Part shown: positions 34,692 to 43,481 of the stretch, piece by piece | Layout of the letters: each line of letters starts with the position of its first letter | Numbering within the stretch: the stretch's first letter is position 1 | NCBI GenBank assembly: GCA_964614345.1 | Contig: CAZTLP010000005.1 | Location: 1-52,202 of the forward strand | DNA: 52,202 bases | Direction: 5' to 3' | Origin: AEGEAN-183 sp964614345 | GTDB taxonomy: Bacteria; Pseudomonadota; Gammaproteobacteria; Magnimaribacterales; Magnimaribacteraceae | Translations under genes and position numbers: made by a program | Notes under the pieces: model-generated | What the model was told of the DNA's origin: nothing | The model's input: the letters and a program-made list of their open reading frames with translations, nothing else | Databases searched by the model: none

Positions 34692-35954
34692 ATGATCTCA
34701 AACAAACAGTCAATAAAGGATTATGATCCAGATCTTTGGAAAGCTCTTAAAGGTGAGCTAGAAAGACAAGAAGATCACATAGAGCTCATAGCTTCTGAAA
34801 ACTATACTTCGTTGAGAGTTTTAGAAGCCCAAGGTTCAGTTTTAACCAATAAATATGCAGAAGGATATCCGGGTAAAAGATATTACGGTGGATGCGAATT
34901 TGTTGATGAAGCAGAAACCCTTGCTATTGAAAGAGCTAAGGAGCTTTTTGGAGCAGATTTCGCAAACGTTCAACCTCATTCAGGTTCAAGCGCCAATTTA
35001 GCTGTTTATTTAGCTTTGTGCGAGCCTGGAGATGTGATCCTAGGAATGAGTCTTGATCATGGAGGCCATCTTAGCCATGGAACTAGTGTGAACTATTCAG
35101 GTAAAACGTATCAAAGTTTTCAATATGGACTAGATGAAAAAACCGGGGATATTGATTATGAACAAGTTGAATCATTAGCTAAAAAACATAAACCAAAAAT
35201 GATTATTGCCGGCTTTTCTGCTTTTTCAGGGATAGTAGATTGGGAAAAATTTAGAAACATTGCGGATGAGGTTGGTGCCTATTTACTGGTAGATATGGCT
35301 CATGTCGCTGGGTTAGTAGCTACAAATCTATATCCTTCACCAGTTCCTTTTGCCGATGTGATTACAACCACGACACATAAAACTTTAAGAGGGCCTAGAG
35401 GAGGTCTTATTCTTGCGAAGCAAAACGAAGAAATAGAGAACAAAATAAATTCTTCAATAATTCCTGGATCTCAAGGTGGGCCCTTAATGCATGTTATAGC
35501 TGCAAAAGCGGTTTGTTTTAAGGAAGCATTAGAACCAGAATTTGCTTCATACCAAGCTCAAGTATTAAAAAATGCAAATACTATGTGCGAGGTTTTTCAA
35601 GACAGAGGAGTTGAGATTGTTTCTAAAGGTACCAAAAATCACATGTTTCTAGTTGACCTTATAAGTAAAAACCTTACAGGAAAGGACGTTGAGGAAAGTT
35701 TGGGTAGGGCTAATATTACTTTGAATAAAAATGCAGTGCCTAATGACCCGCAATCCAGATTTGTGACAAGCGGATTAAGGATTGGCACACCAGCAATAAC
35801 TACCAGAGGATTCAAAGAAAAAGAGGCTTCTAAAGTAGCAACATGGATTTGTGACGTGCTTAAAGATTTAAATAGTGAAGATGAAATTAAACGAGTAAAA
35901 TCTGAGGTGATGGAACTCTGTAAAGAATTCCCCGTTTATGCGTTGAAAAACTAA
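34692..35954 (+). CDS. glyA: Serine hydroxymethyltransferase
   Basis: A 420-residue PLP enzyme. It starts with DPDLWKALKGELERQEDHIELIASENY-type sequence (IELIASENYTS near residue 30). VQPHSGSSANLAVY lies near 92. The PLP lysine is in ITTTTHKTLRGPRGG near 230, and GTPAITTRGF near 358. It interconverts serine and glycine and charges folate with one-carbon units. It precedes nrdR by 2 bases; the glyA-nrdR-rib order is widespread in gammaproteobacteria. Confidence 0.97.
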   Translation: MISNKQSIKDYDPDLWKALKGELERQEDHIELIASENYTSLRVLEAQGSVLTNKYAEGYPGKRYYGGCEFVDEAETLAIERAKELFGADFANVQPHSGSSANLAVYLALCEPGDVILGMSLDHGGHLSHGTSVNYSGKTYQSFQYGLDEKTGDIDYEQVESLAKKHKPKMIIAGFSAFSGIVDWEKFRNIADEVGAYLLVDMAHVAGLVATNLYPSPVPFADVITTTTHKTLRGPRGGLILAKQNEEIENKINSSIIPGSQGGPLMHVIAAKAVCFKEALEPEFASYQAQVLKNANTMCEVFQDRGVEIVSKGTKNHMFLVDLISKNLTGKDVEESLGRANITLNKNAVPNDPQSRFVTSGLRIGTPAITTRGFKEKEASKVATWICDVLKDLNSEDEIKRVKSEVMELCKEFPVYALKN

Positions 35955-35956
35955 TT

Positions 35957-36412
35957 ATGCACTGCCCCTTTTGTAGCCACACTGATACCAAAGTCATTGA
36001 CTCCAGATTGATTGCTGAAGGCTCGCAAACCCGTAGAAGAAGGGAATGCCCAGATTGTGGCGAACGATTCACCACGTTTGAGTCAGCGGAATTATTGATG
36101 CCGAAAATAATCAAATCCAGAGACGATATGCGCGAGCCCTTCAATGAACAGAAGTTAAGAGAAGGCCTTTATAGGGCATTAGAAAAGAGACCGGTCGGAG
36201 AAGAAGAGGTTGAAACCTTAATCGAAGACATTAAAAAAGATATTAGGTCTTACGGAGAAAGAGAAGTTAGATCGAGACTGATCGGTGAAGTGATTATGAA
36301 ACGTTTAAGGCGCTTAGATGAGGTTGCTTTTATTCGATTTGCTTCCGTATACAGAAGATTTGAAGACATAACTGAATTCAGCGAAGAAGTTGAAAAACTA
36401 ACCAAAGATTAG
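35957..36412 (+). CDS. nrdR: Transcriptional repressor NrdR
   Basis: A 151-residue regulator. An N-terminal zinc ribbon (MHCPFC ... CPDCGERFTTFE, four Cys) is followed by an ATP-cone (residues about 49-139) with FNEQKLREGLYRALEKRP. NrdR binds NrdR boxes upstream of ribonucleotide reductase genes according to the (d)ATP balance. No NrdR box or nrd gene is seen in this window. The TAG stop overlaps the GTG start of ribD. Confidence 0.95.
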   Translation: MHCPFCSHTDTKVIDSRLIAEGSQTRRRRECPDCGERFTTFESAELLMPKIIKSRDDMREPFNEQKLREGLYRALEKRPVGEEEVETLIEDIKKDIRSYGEREVRSRLIGEVIMKRLRRLDEVAFIRFASVYRRFEDITEFSEEVEKLTKD

Positions 36413-37521
36413 TGGGCAGTCTCCATCAAGAGCATATGCTAAGTGCTCTATCAGTTGCTGAAAAAGCTAGATACATAGCTTCACCTAACCCAATGGTAGG
36501 AGCTGTGATTGTGAAAGATAACAAAATAATTGGTTCCGGATTTACACACAAACCAGGTTTTGACCATGCTGAAATAGACGCTATTAAAGATGTTCATAAA
36601 AAATTCAAAAATGAAGCTAGGCAAAAACTTAAAAACAGTTCAATTTATGTCACTTTAGAACCCTGTAGTAAACAAGGACGCACCCCTGCTTGCACTCAAG
36701 CAATAATAGAGGAAGGCATCCAAGAGATTTATATAGGAAGCAAGGACCCTTTACAAACGGGAATTGAAGAACTAAAAAAAGCAGGACTAAAAGTTACATC
36801 GGGTTTACTCGAAGATAAGTGCACTGAATTTAACAGGGGTTTCTTTTCAAGAATAGAACGTAAACGCCCATTTGTTACCTGCAAGATAGCTTGCTCAGCA
36901 GATGGAGGCATCGGCCTTACTACTGGTGGAGATAAATGGATAACCTCAAAAAAATCTCGAGAAGATGTGCATAAGTTAAGAGCTGATTCTGATGCCATTT
37001 TGACAGGCGTAGGAACCGTATTAGCTGACAATCCCAGGCTGACTGTTAGAGATAAATCTTTAAGTAAATTAGAAGGAGAGATCCATCCCAAAAGGTATGT
37101 ATTAGACAGTTCATTAAGAATGAAAGGCAATGAACATCTATTGACTGATGGCTTAGGAGTCACAATTTTTTGTAATGATTTAAAAAAAGTTAGCTATGAC
37201 AAACCCCCTATTAAGATAGTTGAAGCAGCAGGTAAATCGCAAAGAGTATCCTTAAGAAAGGTAATGGATTATTTAAATAAAGAAGAATGCAATACCTTAA
37301 TGATTGAAGCTGGATCAAAAATAAATACCAGTTTTATTGCTTCAAAATTAGTGGACGAAATTATTTTTTATATAGCGCCAATAGAACTTGGTGAAGATAA
37401 GATAAATTTTTCGGAATTTGAAAGTTCTTTTTCAAAGATAGGTACAATTGATCTTGAATTAAAAGAAATCAGCGAAATAGGACCTGACAAAAAATTAATA
37501 ACTAAACCAATGTATTCGTAA
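36412..37521 (+). CDS. ribD: Bifunctional riboflavin deaminase/reductase RibD
   Basis: A 369-residue two-domain enzyme. The deaminase domain (to about 145) has the zinc motifs HAEIDAI near 59 and PCSKQGRTPACTQA near 84. The reductase domain follows with SADGGIGLTTGGDKWITS near 162 and DAILTGVGTVLADNP near 194. It performs the second and third steps of riboflavin synthesis. GTG at 36412 is chosen because the family N terminus (about 8 residues before the first conserved Met) requires it; it overlaps the nrdR stop. Confidence 0.95.
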   Translation: MGSLHQEHMLSALSVAEKARYIASPNPMVGAVIVKDNKIIGSGFTHKPGFDHAEIDAIKDVHKKFKNEARQKLKNSSIYVTLEPCSKQGRTPACTQAIIEEGIQEIYIGSKDPLQTGIEELKKAGLKVTSGLLEDKCTEFNRGFFSRIERKRPFVTCKIACSADGGIGLTTGGDKWITSKKSREDVHKLRADSDAILTGVGTVLADNPRLTVRDKSLSKLEGEIHPKRYVLDSSLRMKGNEHLLTDGLGVTIFCNDLKKVSYDKPPIKIVEAAGKSQRVSLRKVMDYLNKEECNTLMIEAGSKINTSFIASKLVDEIIFYIAPIELGEDKINFSEFESSFSKIGTIDLELKEISEIGPDKKLITKPMYS

Positions 37522-37522
37522 G

Positions 37523-38614
37523 ATGGAACTTAATAAGATCCAAGATTTAATTTCAGATATCTCAGATGGGAAGATGATTATTCTCATGGATGATGAAGAC
37601 AGGGAAAATGAAGGCGATTTAATTTTAGCAGCTGAAAAAGTAACGGCAGAAGCTATTAACTTTATGGCCACACATGCAAGGGGGTTAATTTGCTTAGCTC
37701 TGAATCAAGAAAAATGTCAGCAACTTAATCTAGAACCCATGGTTAAGGATAATGGAGCCCAGCAAGGAACGGCATTCACCGCGTCCATTGAGGCTGCAAA
37801 AGGAGTAACAACAGGCATATCGGCAGCCGATAGAACTACTACAATTTTAGCTGCAGTTAGAAAGAATGCTTCTGCTAAGGATATAGTCCAACCTGGGCAT
37901 GTCTTCCCTTTAATGGCAGCCAATGGAGGAGTGTTAACTCGTGCAGGTCATACTGAAGCAGGTCTCGATTTAGCTAAATTGGCAGGACTTGAAGAATCCG
38001 CAGTGATTGTGGAAATCATGAATGAAGACGGAAGCATGGCCAGAAGAAAAGATTTAGAAAAATTTGCTAAAAAACACGATCTTAAGATTGGAACAATAGC
38101 CGATCTAATCCATTACAGAAATATCAATGAAAAGAGTGTTGAAAAAATTGATTCAACGAAGATTAAAAATGATTACGGAGAATTTATATTGGTTGCCTAC
38201 CAAGACACTATCTTTCACCAAGTCCATTTAGCTCTAGTAAAAGGAAAAATATCTTCTGACAAGGATACTTTAGTTAGAGTGCAGACAATTAATACTCTTC
38301 ATGATGTCATGGGAATAAATAAGTTTGGAAGTAGAATTTCTTCTTCTCAAACTCTTGAAAAAATGCAATCGGAAGAAACAGGTGTACTTCTCTTACTTTC
38401 AGACAGAGAGTCTCCGGAAGAAATACTAAATAACTTGAAGTTTATTAAGGGAGAAAGAAAACACACAAGATCTGAAGCCGTGGATAACAGAATCATAGGG
38501 ATTGGTTCACAAATACTAAGAGATTTAGGTGTAAAAAAGATGAAACTACTTGGCTCAGAAGTAAAATACCCCCTAGCAGGATTTGATTTAGAAATAACGG
38601 AATTTATAAATTAG
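37523..38614 (+). CDS. ribB: DHBP synthase with degenerate GTP cyclohydrolase II domain
   Basis: A 363-residue protein. Residues 1-200 are a complete DHBP synthase, with LMDDEDRENEGDLILAAEK near 21, THARGLIC near 50, GVTTGISAADRTTT near 94 and GHVFPLMAANGGVLTRAGHTEA near 125. Residues 210-363 follow the RibA fold, but the zinc site is lost: around 250-268 it reads LVRVQTINTLHDVMGINKFG, with none of the three cysteines of RibA. This is the widespread proteobacterial variant called RibBX, so a separate RibA must supply GTP cyclohydrolase II. It begins 1 base after ribD; ribE, usually between them, is missing. Confidence 0.93.
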   Translation: MELNKIQDLISDISDGKMIILMDDEDRENEGDLILAAEKVTAEAINFMATHARGLICLALNQEKCQQLNLEPMVKDNGAQQGTAFTASIEAAKGVTTGISAADRTTTILAAVRKNASAKDIVQPGHVFPLMAANGGVLTRAGHTEAGLDLAKLAGLEESAVIVEIMNEDGSMARRKDLEKFAKKHDLKIGTIADLIHYRNINEKSVEKIDSTKIKNDYGEFILVAYQDTIFHQVHLALVKGKISSDKDTLVRVQTINTLHDVMGINKFGSRISSSQTLEKMQSEETGVLLLLSDRESPEEILNNLKFIKGERKHTRSEAVDNRIIGIGSQILRDLGVKKMKLLGSEVKYPLAGFDLEITEFIN

Positions 38615-38622
38615 GCAAGATT

Positions 38623-39096
38623 ATGACACCCAAAGGGAAAAAAGCGTTTAAAGCATCCAAAAACTCCATGAATGCAAGATACGGATTGCTATCAACTCAA
38701 TGGAATAAATTTGTTGTGGATGTCATGCTCGAAAACGCTGAAAAGGAACTGATATCTCAGGGAGTTAATTCAAGCAATATCATAAAAATTGAAGTGCCTG
38801 GAGCTTATGAGCTTCCTTTAGCTGCCAAAAGGATGCTTGAAACAGACATCGATGCAGTTATTGCTTTAGGTGCTGTAATTAAGGGAGAAACACCTCATTT
38901 TGACTTTGTTTCAAGTAGTTGTGCCAATGGATTAACAAGAGTCTCGTTGGATGCCAATAAACCCGTTCTCTTTGGAGTACTGACAACTGAGACAGAAGAA
39001 CAGGCAATTCAAAGGGCTGATCCTCAAGACGGGAATAAAGGCGCAGAAGTAGCTCAAAGCGCTATGGAGCTACTCGAGCAATTGGCCTCTTTATGA
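38623..39096 (+). CDS. ribH: 6,7-dimethyl-8-ribityllumazine synthase
   Basis: A 157-residue lumazine synthase. Motifs are GLLSTQWNKFVVDVML near residue 22, VPGAYELPLAAK near 58 and ALGAVIKGETPHFDFVSS near 80, with the catalytic His in PHFDF. It makes the lumazine from which riboflavin synthase forms riboflavin. The first 18 residues (basic) are an extension beyond the conserved core. It overlaps nusB by 4 bases (ATGA). Confidence 0.95.
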   Translation: MTPKGKKAFKASKNSMNARYGLLSTQWNKFVVDVMLENAEKELISQGVNSSNIIKIEVPGAYELPLAAKRMLETDIDAVIALGAVIKGETPHFDFVSSSCANGLTRVSLDANKPVLFGVLTTETEEQAIQRADPQDGNKGAEVAQSAMELLEQLASL

Positions 39097-39491
39097 CCAA
39101 GCCGACTAAGACCACCTCTCCAACTAGATCAAGAGACAAGGTATTGCAAACTCTCTATGAATTAGAATTAGGCGGTGAAGAACTAAAAGAGGTTCTTAAA
39201 AACCATTCGTCTGAAAAATCTAATAAGTTTTATAAAGAAATACTCAAGGGTGTATCTGAAAACCTTGAAGCTTTTGACGATATTATTAAACAGCATGTTG
39301 ATAGACCTATTCAACAACTTGATGTAATTGAAAAAAATATCCTCAGGATTGCTTTATACGAACACAAGAAAAAAGAACTGGATTCATCAATAATTATTAA
39401 TGAAGCCATCAGAATGTCTAAAAAGTACGGTTCGGTTGAAGGCTATAAATTAGTTAACGCGGTTTTAGATAAGGCAATTAAAGCGCAGTAG
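39093..39491 (+). CDS. nusB: Transcription antitermination factor NusB
   Basis: A 132-residue all-helical protein with the NusB start (SRDKVLQTLYELELGG near residue 13) and end (ILRIALYEHKKKE ... IIINEAIRMSKKYGSVEGYKLVNAVLDK). It binds boxA RNA with NusE during rRNA transcription. The start overlaps ribH, and the stop overlaps the convergent DUF3604 gene by 14 bases. In many relatives thiL-pgpA follow nusB; here they are about 10 kb away. Confidence 0.94.
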   Translation: MTKPTKTTSPTRSRDKVLQTLYELELGGEELKEVLKNHSSEKSNKFYKEILKGVSENLEAFDDIIKQHVDRPIQQLDVIEKNILRIALYEHKKKELDSSIIINEAIRMSKKYGSVEGYKLVNAVLDKAIKAQ

Positions 39492-41745
39492 ATTTAAATC
39501 CTACGAATATAGGAGAAGACCAAGCCCTTTCTTCTGTTAAAGACAAACAATCCCCCTTTCCTTTTCCTTTAGGGTCGCCACAAAGATTAATTTTTAGACA
39601 TCGACCATTTTCATCCAAATCACAATCCAGCCCACTACCATTTATGGCATCAGTAGGTTCTTGTACGGCCCTGACGTAATAGACTATTTCTCTATTACTT
39701 CCTTCAAATTGCTCGTCGGTAAATTCTACCTCGCACCCCTCTTGGGAAGGTTCACACGTAAAGGTTTTCCAAGGATCTTCTATCAATGCATTAATAGGCT
39801 CTCCTTCATAAACTTGCGGTCTTATTCTGATTACTTCAATCCTTGATATATTCTTTCTTTCATCAGAAGGATTAAAACACTCCCCTTTACAAAGCCTGTC
39901 CAAATCTTCATAACTTATATTTTCTTTGTCCAAAGTACTGCATCCAGGCAATTGTTTCTGAGCACCCAACGCTCTTACTTGGAATTTAGGAGATGAAGAC
40001 ATTTCAGTTTCCGCCCCCATAGGAATAACAGATCCATCGGGGTGATTCACTAGATTGAACCACAATAAGATTCTTTCACCACTGGTGGCGTAAACTTCTC
40101 TATTGCTTAAGGCAGTCCAAATTTCTTCTCTATTTCTCGACTCAGCGTGAGCTGCCACTAAGCCACCGGTATACAAAAAAGATGAAGCTCTTTCCGATTG
40201 AACGGGTAAGCTTATCTTGGAACACTGGATGCCATTGCACTCCAATTCGGAGTCAGGACCTAATTCTAATTTTTGAGCCAAAGGCAATTTAGGATCAGAT
40301 AATCGCGGATTCATAAAATTCCTGCCTACTTCACTTTCCATATCAACGCGAGATTCAGTATTTAACTTTCGTGTAATTTCTTTATAGCCTGTGCCTGGTC
40401 GAGCTTGATGATTATCACTGGAACCTATAAAGCCATACCTGAATCTTAAGGGTTTTTCTGTCGAAAAATCCGTAAGTGCTAAAGCGTATTGAACAGACAT
40501 TTTAGGTCGATAATCAAAAGCCGGTAAAAAGCAATCTTGGCATTGCCCCGAATCTTTCCACTCCATAGGATCGTATCCTGGAACTGTTAATAATCCGAAT
40601 GGATTGGAATTTGCAAAAATTTGTCTGGCTTCCACGGCTCTTTTATTACATTCTTCATCAGATCCTGCTGCGACTCTGCATCTCTCTCTAATAATTTCTC
40701 CGGCTTGGAAACAATCAGGGGTATAACCTTGAGTCGGTTGATTGCACGTCATAATTCCATTGTTTTGTAATTCCATGGGAACCCAGGGTCTATATTCCTC
40801 AGAATTCCCGTGCCCTGAATAAACTTCTATAAGTCTATTAAAAGAAGCATTGTGTGCTTCCGGATTAAGCTGTAAGTCCCAAGAAGTTAAAGGCGGAGTC
40901 ACATTTCCCCATGCACTTCCATGTGGAATGACTAAAGTATCTAAATTTAACTGTTCAAGTTTTCTGAACAGTTCGGTAGAGGTTTCTGCTTTGTCATAAC
41001 AATCAGAAGTATTGTTGAGAGAATCCCCTGGTTTGCAATCTTTATAGCCTTGTGCGACTAGGGATTTGAATCTCCAATCCAGGTAATTTTTTCTGTTGGG
41101 AAAATCTAAAAGCACTGCACCGGCAGTTACCAAAGAGGTACTGCCAAAAGCGAAACTATTAAAAGCTCCTGAAGTAGTTGAAATAGGCATTGGAGGTACT
41201 TCTTCTTTATCTATGCCCTTAATAATTATGTTCTTATGTCCAAAATGAGTATCTCTATTCACGCTCGCTTGAGTCCATTCCCAGCCTAAGAAAGGCACTA
41301 TTGAGGGTTCATCTAAATCATCAGAAACTTGGGCACAATTTTGGATTGAATCCAGACTGTCTTTCCATTCCCTTTTGGTTAACCATTCCGCATGATCAGT
41401 TGCTGCAAAAAAATCTAAGTTTGAACAAAAGCGAGCAAAATTACATGCGTCTGCAACTGGATGAGTTCCCTCTCCGTTTGCAATAGGTAGATTTAATAAC
41501 AAAGCATCAAAAGAAAAAGTTGTGTGAACGTGCAAATCTCCAAAAAGAATTTTTTTGGCTGGGACTTCTTCAGTAAGTTGGTCAGCCTCAATGTTCGATA
41601 AATTAACTTTAGAAAACTCACTAATCTCTCCGGGTCCTTGATAAGTTCCAAACCAGTTAAAGAAAATACCGATAAATAGAATTAGGATTGGGGAAAGGAC
41701 AGAGGCTAAGGCATAGAGCAGCCACTTCCTAAAGCGTTTTGACAT
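39478..41745 (-). CDS. DUF3604 family protein (PHP-like metallohydrolase)
   Basis: A 755-residue protein with an N-terminal membrane anchor or signal (residues 8-32). The DUF3604 start is FGDLHVHTTFSFDALL with His72 and His74, then FFAATDHAEWL with Asp117-His118, recalling the metal site of PHP phosphoesterases. GWEWTQA, IPHGSAWGN and FIGSSDNHQARPGTGYK are further conserved points. The protein is cysteine-rich for its length, in keeping with a periplasmic location. These proteins are abundant in marine gammaproteobacteria, but no enzyme activity is established. It is convergent with nusB (14-base overlap) and lies 8 bases after a small secreted protein. Confidence 0.85.
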   Translation of the reverse strand: MSKRFRKWLLYALASVLSPILILFIGIFFNWFGTYQGPGEISEFSKVNLSNIEADQLTEEVPAKKILFGDLHVHTTFSFDALLLNLPIANGEGTHPVADACNFARFCSNLDFFAATDHAEWLTKREWKDSLDSIQNCAQVSDDLDEPSIVPFLGWEWTQASVNRDTHFGHKNIIIKGIDKEEVPPMPISTTSGAFNSFAFGSTSLVTAGAVLLDFPNRKNYLDWRFKSLVAQGYKDCKPGDSLNNTSDCYDKAETSTELFRKLEQLNLDTLVIPHGSAWGNVTPPLTSWDLQLNPEAHNASFNRLIEVYSGHGNSEEYRPWVPMELQNNGIMTCNQPTQGYTPDCFQAGEIIRERCRVAAGSDEECNKRAVEARQIFANSNPFGLLTVPGYDPMEWKDSGQCQDCFLPAFDYRPKMSVQYALALTDFSTEKPLRFRYGFIGSSDNHQARPGTGYKEITRKLNTESRVDMESEVGRNFMNPRLSDPKLPLAQKLELGPDSELECNGIQCSKISLPVQSERASSFLYTGGLVAAHAESRNREEIWTALSNREVYATSGERILLWFNLVNHPDGSVIPMGAETEMSSSPKFQVRALGAQKQLPGCSTLDKENISYEDLDRLCKGECFNPSDERKNISRIEVIRIRPQVYEGEPINALIEDPWKTFTCEPSQEGCEVEFTDEQFEGSNREIVYYVRAVQEPTDAINGSGLDCDLDENGRCLKINLCGDPKGKGKGDCLSLTEERAWSSPIFVGFKSTAL

Positions 41746-41753
41746 TTGTAAAA

Positions 41754-42131
41754 CTACCCGGAAGTGGTTTCAGGATTAATTAGGTTGTAACTTCTTAAAC
41801 TTTCAAGTTCGATAAAATAATGATCTCTTCTAGGTTTCTCTTTTAACAGTTCTACCTTAAAAATCTTTCCGTCTCTAAAACTTTCAACCAATCTTATTTT
41901 TTCACCTTTTTTTATCCTATAAAGGTCTCTTGCATCTATAAAAAGGCCATACGGAGAATCGATAAACTCCCTATTCAGATTAAGTTCTATTGCATCGTGT
42001 TTGTAATAAAACAGAACCACCGAGTTATCTCTCTTTAGTGTAAGTTCATTGCCTACTTCATAAACTATCTTCTCTTTAGCTGACAAAGAGAAAGTCAGTG
42101 TTACTAAAACTGAGAATATTAAATACTTCAT
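41754..42131 (-). CDS. Small secreted protein, hypothetical
   Basis: A 125-residue protein with a clear signal peptide (MKYLIFSVLVTLTFSLSA, cleavage probably after SLSA). The mature 107 residues are strand-rich and charged, with IVYEVGNELTLKRDNSVVLF and IKKGEKIRLVESFRDGKIFK. Such spacing could fit an SH3-like barrel, but I recognise no family. The start overlaps the purA stop by 4 bases (ATGA), so it is translated with purA. The function is unknown. Confidence 0.7.
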   Translation of the reverse strand: MKYLIFSVLVTLTFSLSAKEKIVYEVGNELTLKRDNSVVLFYYKHDAIELNLNREFIDSPYGLFIDARDLYRIKKGEKIRLVESFRDGKIFKVELLKEKPRRDHYFIELESLRSYNLINPETTSG

Positions 42132-43417
42132 TTCCTTAATGGATATTCTCTGATAATTACATCTTCCCGTCTAGGTCCGGTAGAAATCATCACGACTTTG
42201 GCTCCGCAAAGCTCCTCTACTTTCTGTACAAAGAGAGTGGCTTGGTCATTCAAATCTTCAAAATTTTGGATTCCAGCTGTGGGCTCCTGCCAACCCTCCA
42301 ATTCTACGTACTGCGGTTCCACATCATTTAGGGCCATTGATTCAAGAACTTCTTCTCTAGATAACGAGCTCTTATAGTCCACGCATATTTTTATCTTCTC
42401 TAAACCATCTAAAACATCAATTTTAGTTAAACAGATCCCATCAATGCCATTTAGGTAGACTGTGTGAGATAAAAGTACAGCATCCAACCAACCGCATCTT
42501 CTTGGTCTGCCAGTCGTGGCCCCAACCTCACCGCCTTTATCAGCGATGTAACTGCCTGTTTTATCGGATAGTTCCGTTGGGAAAGGACCCTCCCCAACCC
42601 TGGTGGTATATGCTTTCGAAATACCGAGCGAAAAATCAATATCAGTTGCGCTCACCCCAGCACCGGGTGCTATACCCCCTAATGAAGAGTTACTGGAAGT
42701 TACGAAAGGGTAGGTTCCCAGGCTGTAGTCCAAAAGAGCACCTTGAGCCCCTTCAAAAAGTACTGTCTTGCCTTCGTCTTTGTATTTCTTTAATTCTGCA
42801 ATTACATTTCCTACAAATGGCTTCAACCGTTCTGCTTGTTTTAGATTGTGATCTAAAAGTTCATTAAGATTTTCTTGCTGGGAAGCATCGTGTCTTTTTA
42901 TTAAAAAATTATAGATATCCAAAGCTTCTTCTAGCTTAATTTTAAGTATTTCAGGGTTGTATAAATCTGCAACCCTTATTGACCTTCTGCCAACCCTGTC
43001 TTCATAGGCCGGGCCTATACCTCTTCCGGTGGTACCAATTTTTGTCCCACTCCTTGATCTTTCTCTCAGTTGATCTATTTTTATGTGATACGGCTGTATC
43101 AGGCAAGCAGCATTACTTACCACTAACCTTTCTTTGATATCGCCAATAAACTCAAAGGCATCATCTATCTCAGAAAAAAGTGCGTCCAGACTAATCACCA
43201 CCCCTCTTCCTAAAAAACACTTAATGTTTTTATGACAAATAGATGAGGGTAGTAGATGAAAAACTATCTGTTTCCCATCAACGATTAAAGTATGGCCTGC
43301 ATTATGACCGCCCTGGTATCTAACGGCAGCTTCAATGTCTTTAGAAAGAACATCAACTACTTTTCCTTTTCCTTCATCTCCCCATTGCAAACCTAAAAGA
43401 GATATAGAACTACTCAT
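42128..43417 (-). CDS. purA: Adenylosuccinate synthetase
   Basis: A 429-residue enzyme, the family's usual size. The GTP-binding start is GLQWGDEGKGKVVDVLS near residue 8, with GGHNAGHT near 37. The IMP/catalytic region is TGRGIGPAYEDRVGRR near 129, with FEGAQGALLDYSLGTYPFVTSS near 222 and TTGRPRRCGWLDAVLL near 303. It makes adenylosuccinate from IMP and aspartate. It follows hflC with a 64-base gap; hisZ, which lies between them in Pseudomonas, is absent. Confidence 0.97.
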   Translation of the reverse strand: MSSSISLLGLQWGDEGKGKVVDVLSKDIEAAVRYQGGHNAGHTLIVDGKQIVFHLLPSSICHKNIKCFLGRGVVISLDALFSEIDDAFEFIGDIKERLVVSNAACLIQPYHIKIDQLRERSRSGTKIGTTGRGIGPAYEDRVGRRSIRVADLYNPEILKIKLEEALDIYNFLIKRHDASQQENLNELLDHNLKQAERLKPFVGNVIAELKKYKDEGKTVLFEGAQGALLDYSLGTYPFVTSSNSSLGGIAPGAGVSATDIDFSLGISKAYTTRVGEGPFPTELSDKTGSYIADKGGEVGATTGRPRRCGWLDAVLLSHTVYLNGIDGICLTKIDVLDGLEKIKICVDYKSSLSREEVLESMALNDVEPQYVELEGWQEPTAGIQNFEDLNDQATLFVQKVEELCGAKVVMISTGPRREDVIIREYPLRK

Positions 43418-43481
43418 TATCAGTTCTCATTAAGATATTTCTGAAGCCACTAACAAGTCCAGATCATCAATCGGCTGAAAT

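Noticed and set aside
36729..37163. Open frame of 144 codons on the minus strand inside ribD
   Set aside because: It is antisense to conserved RibD reductase motifs, its protein has low-complexity Ser/Leu/Pro composition, and there is no ribosome site.
42502..42867. Open frame of 121 codons on the plus strand inside purA
   Set aside because: It overlaps conserved PurA motifs on the opposite strand and the translation shows no recognisable domain.
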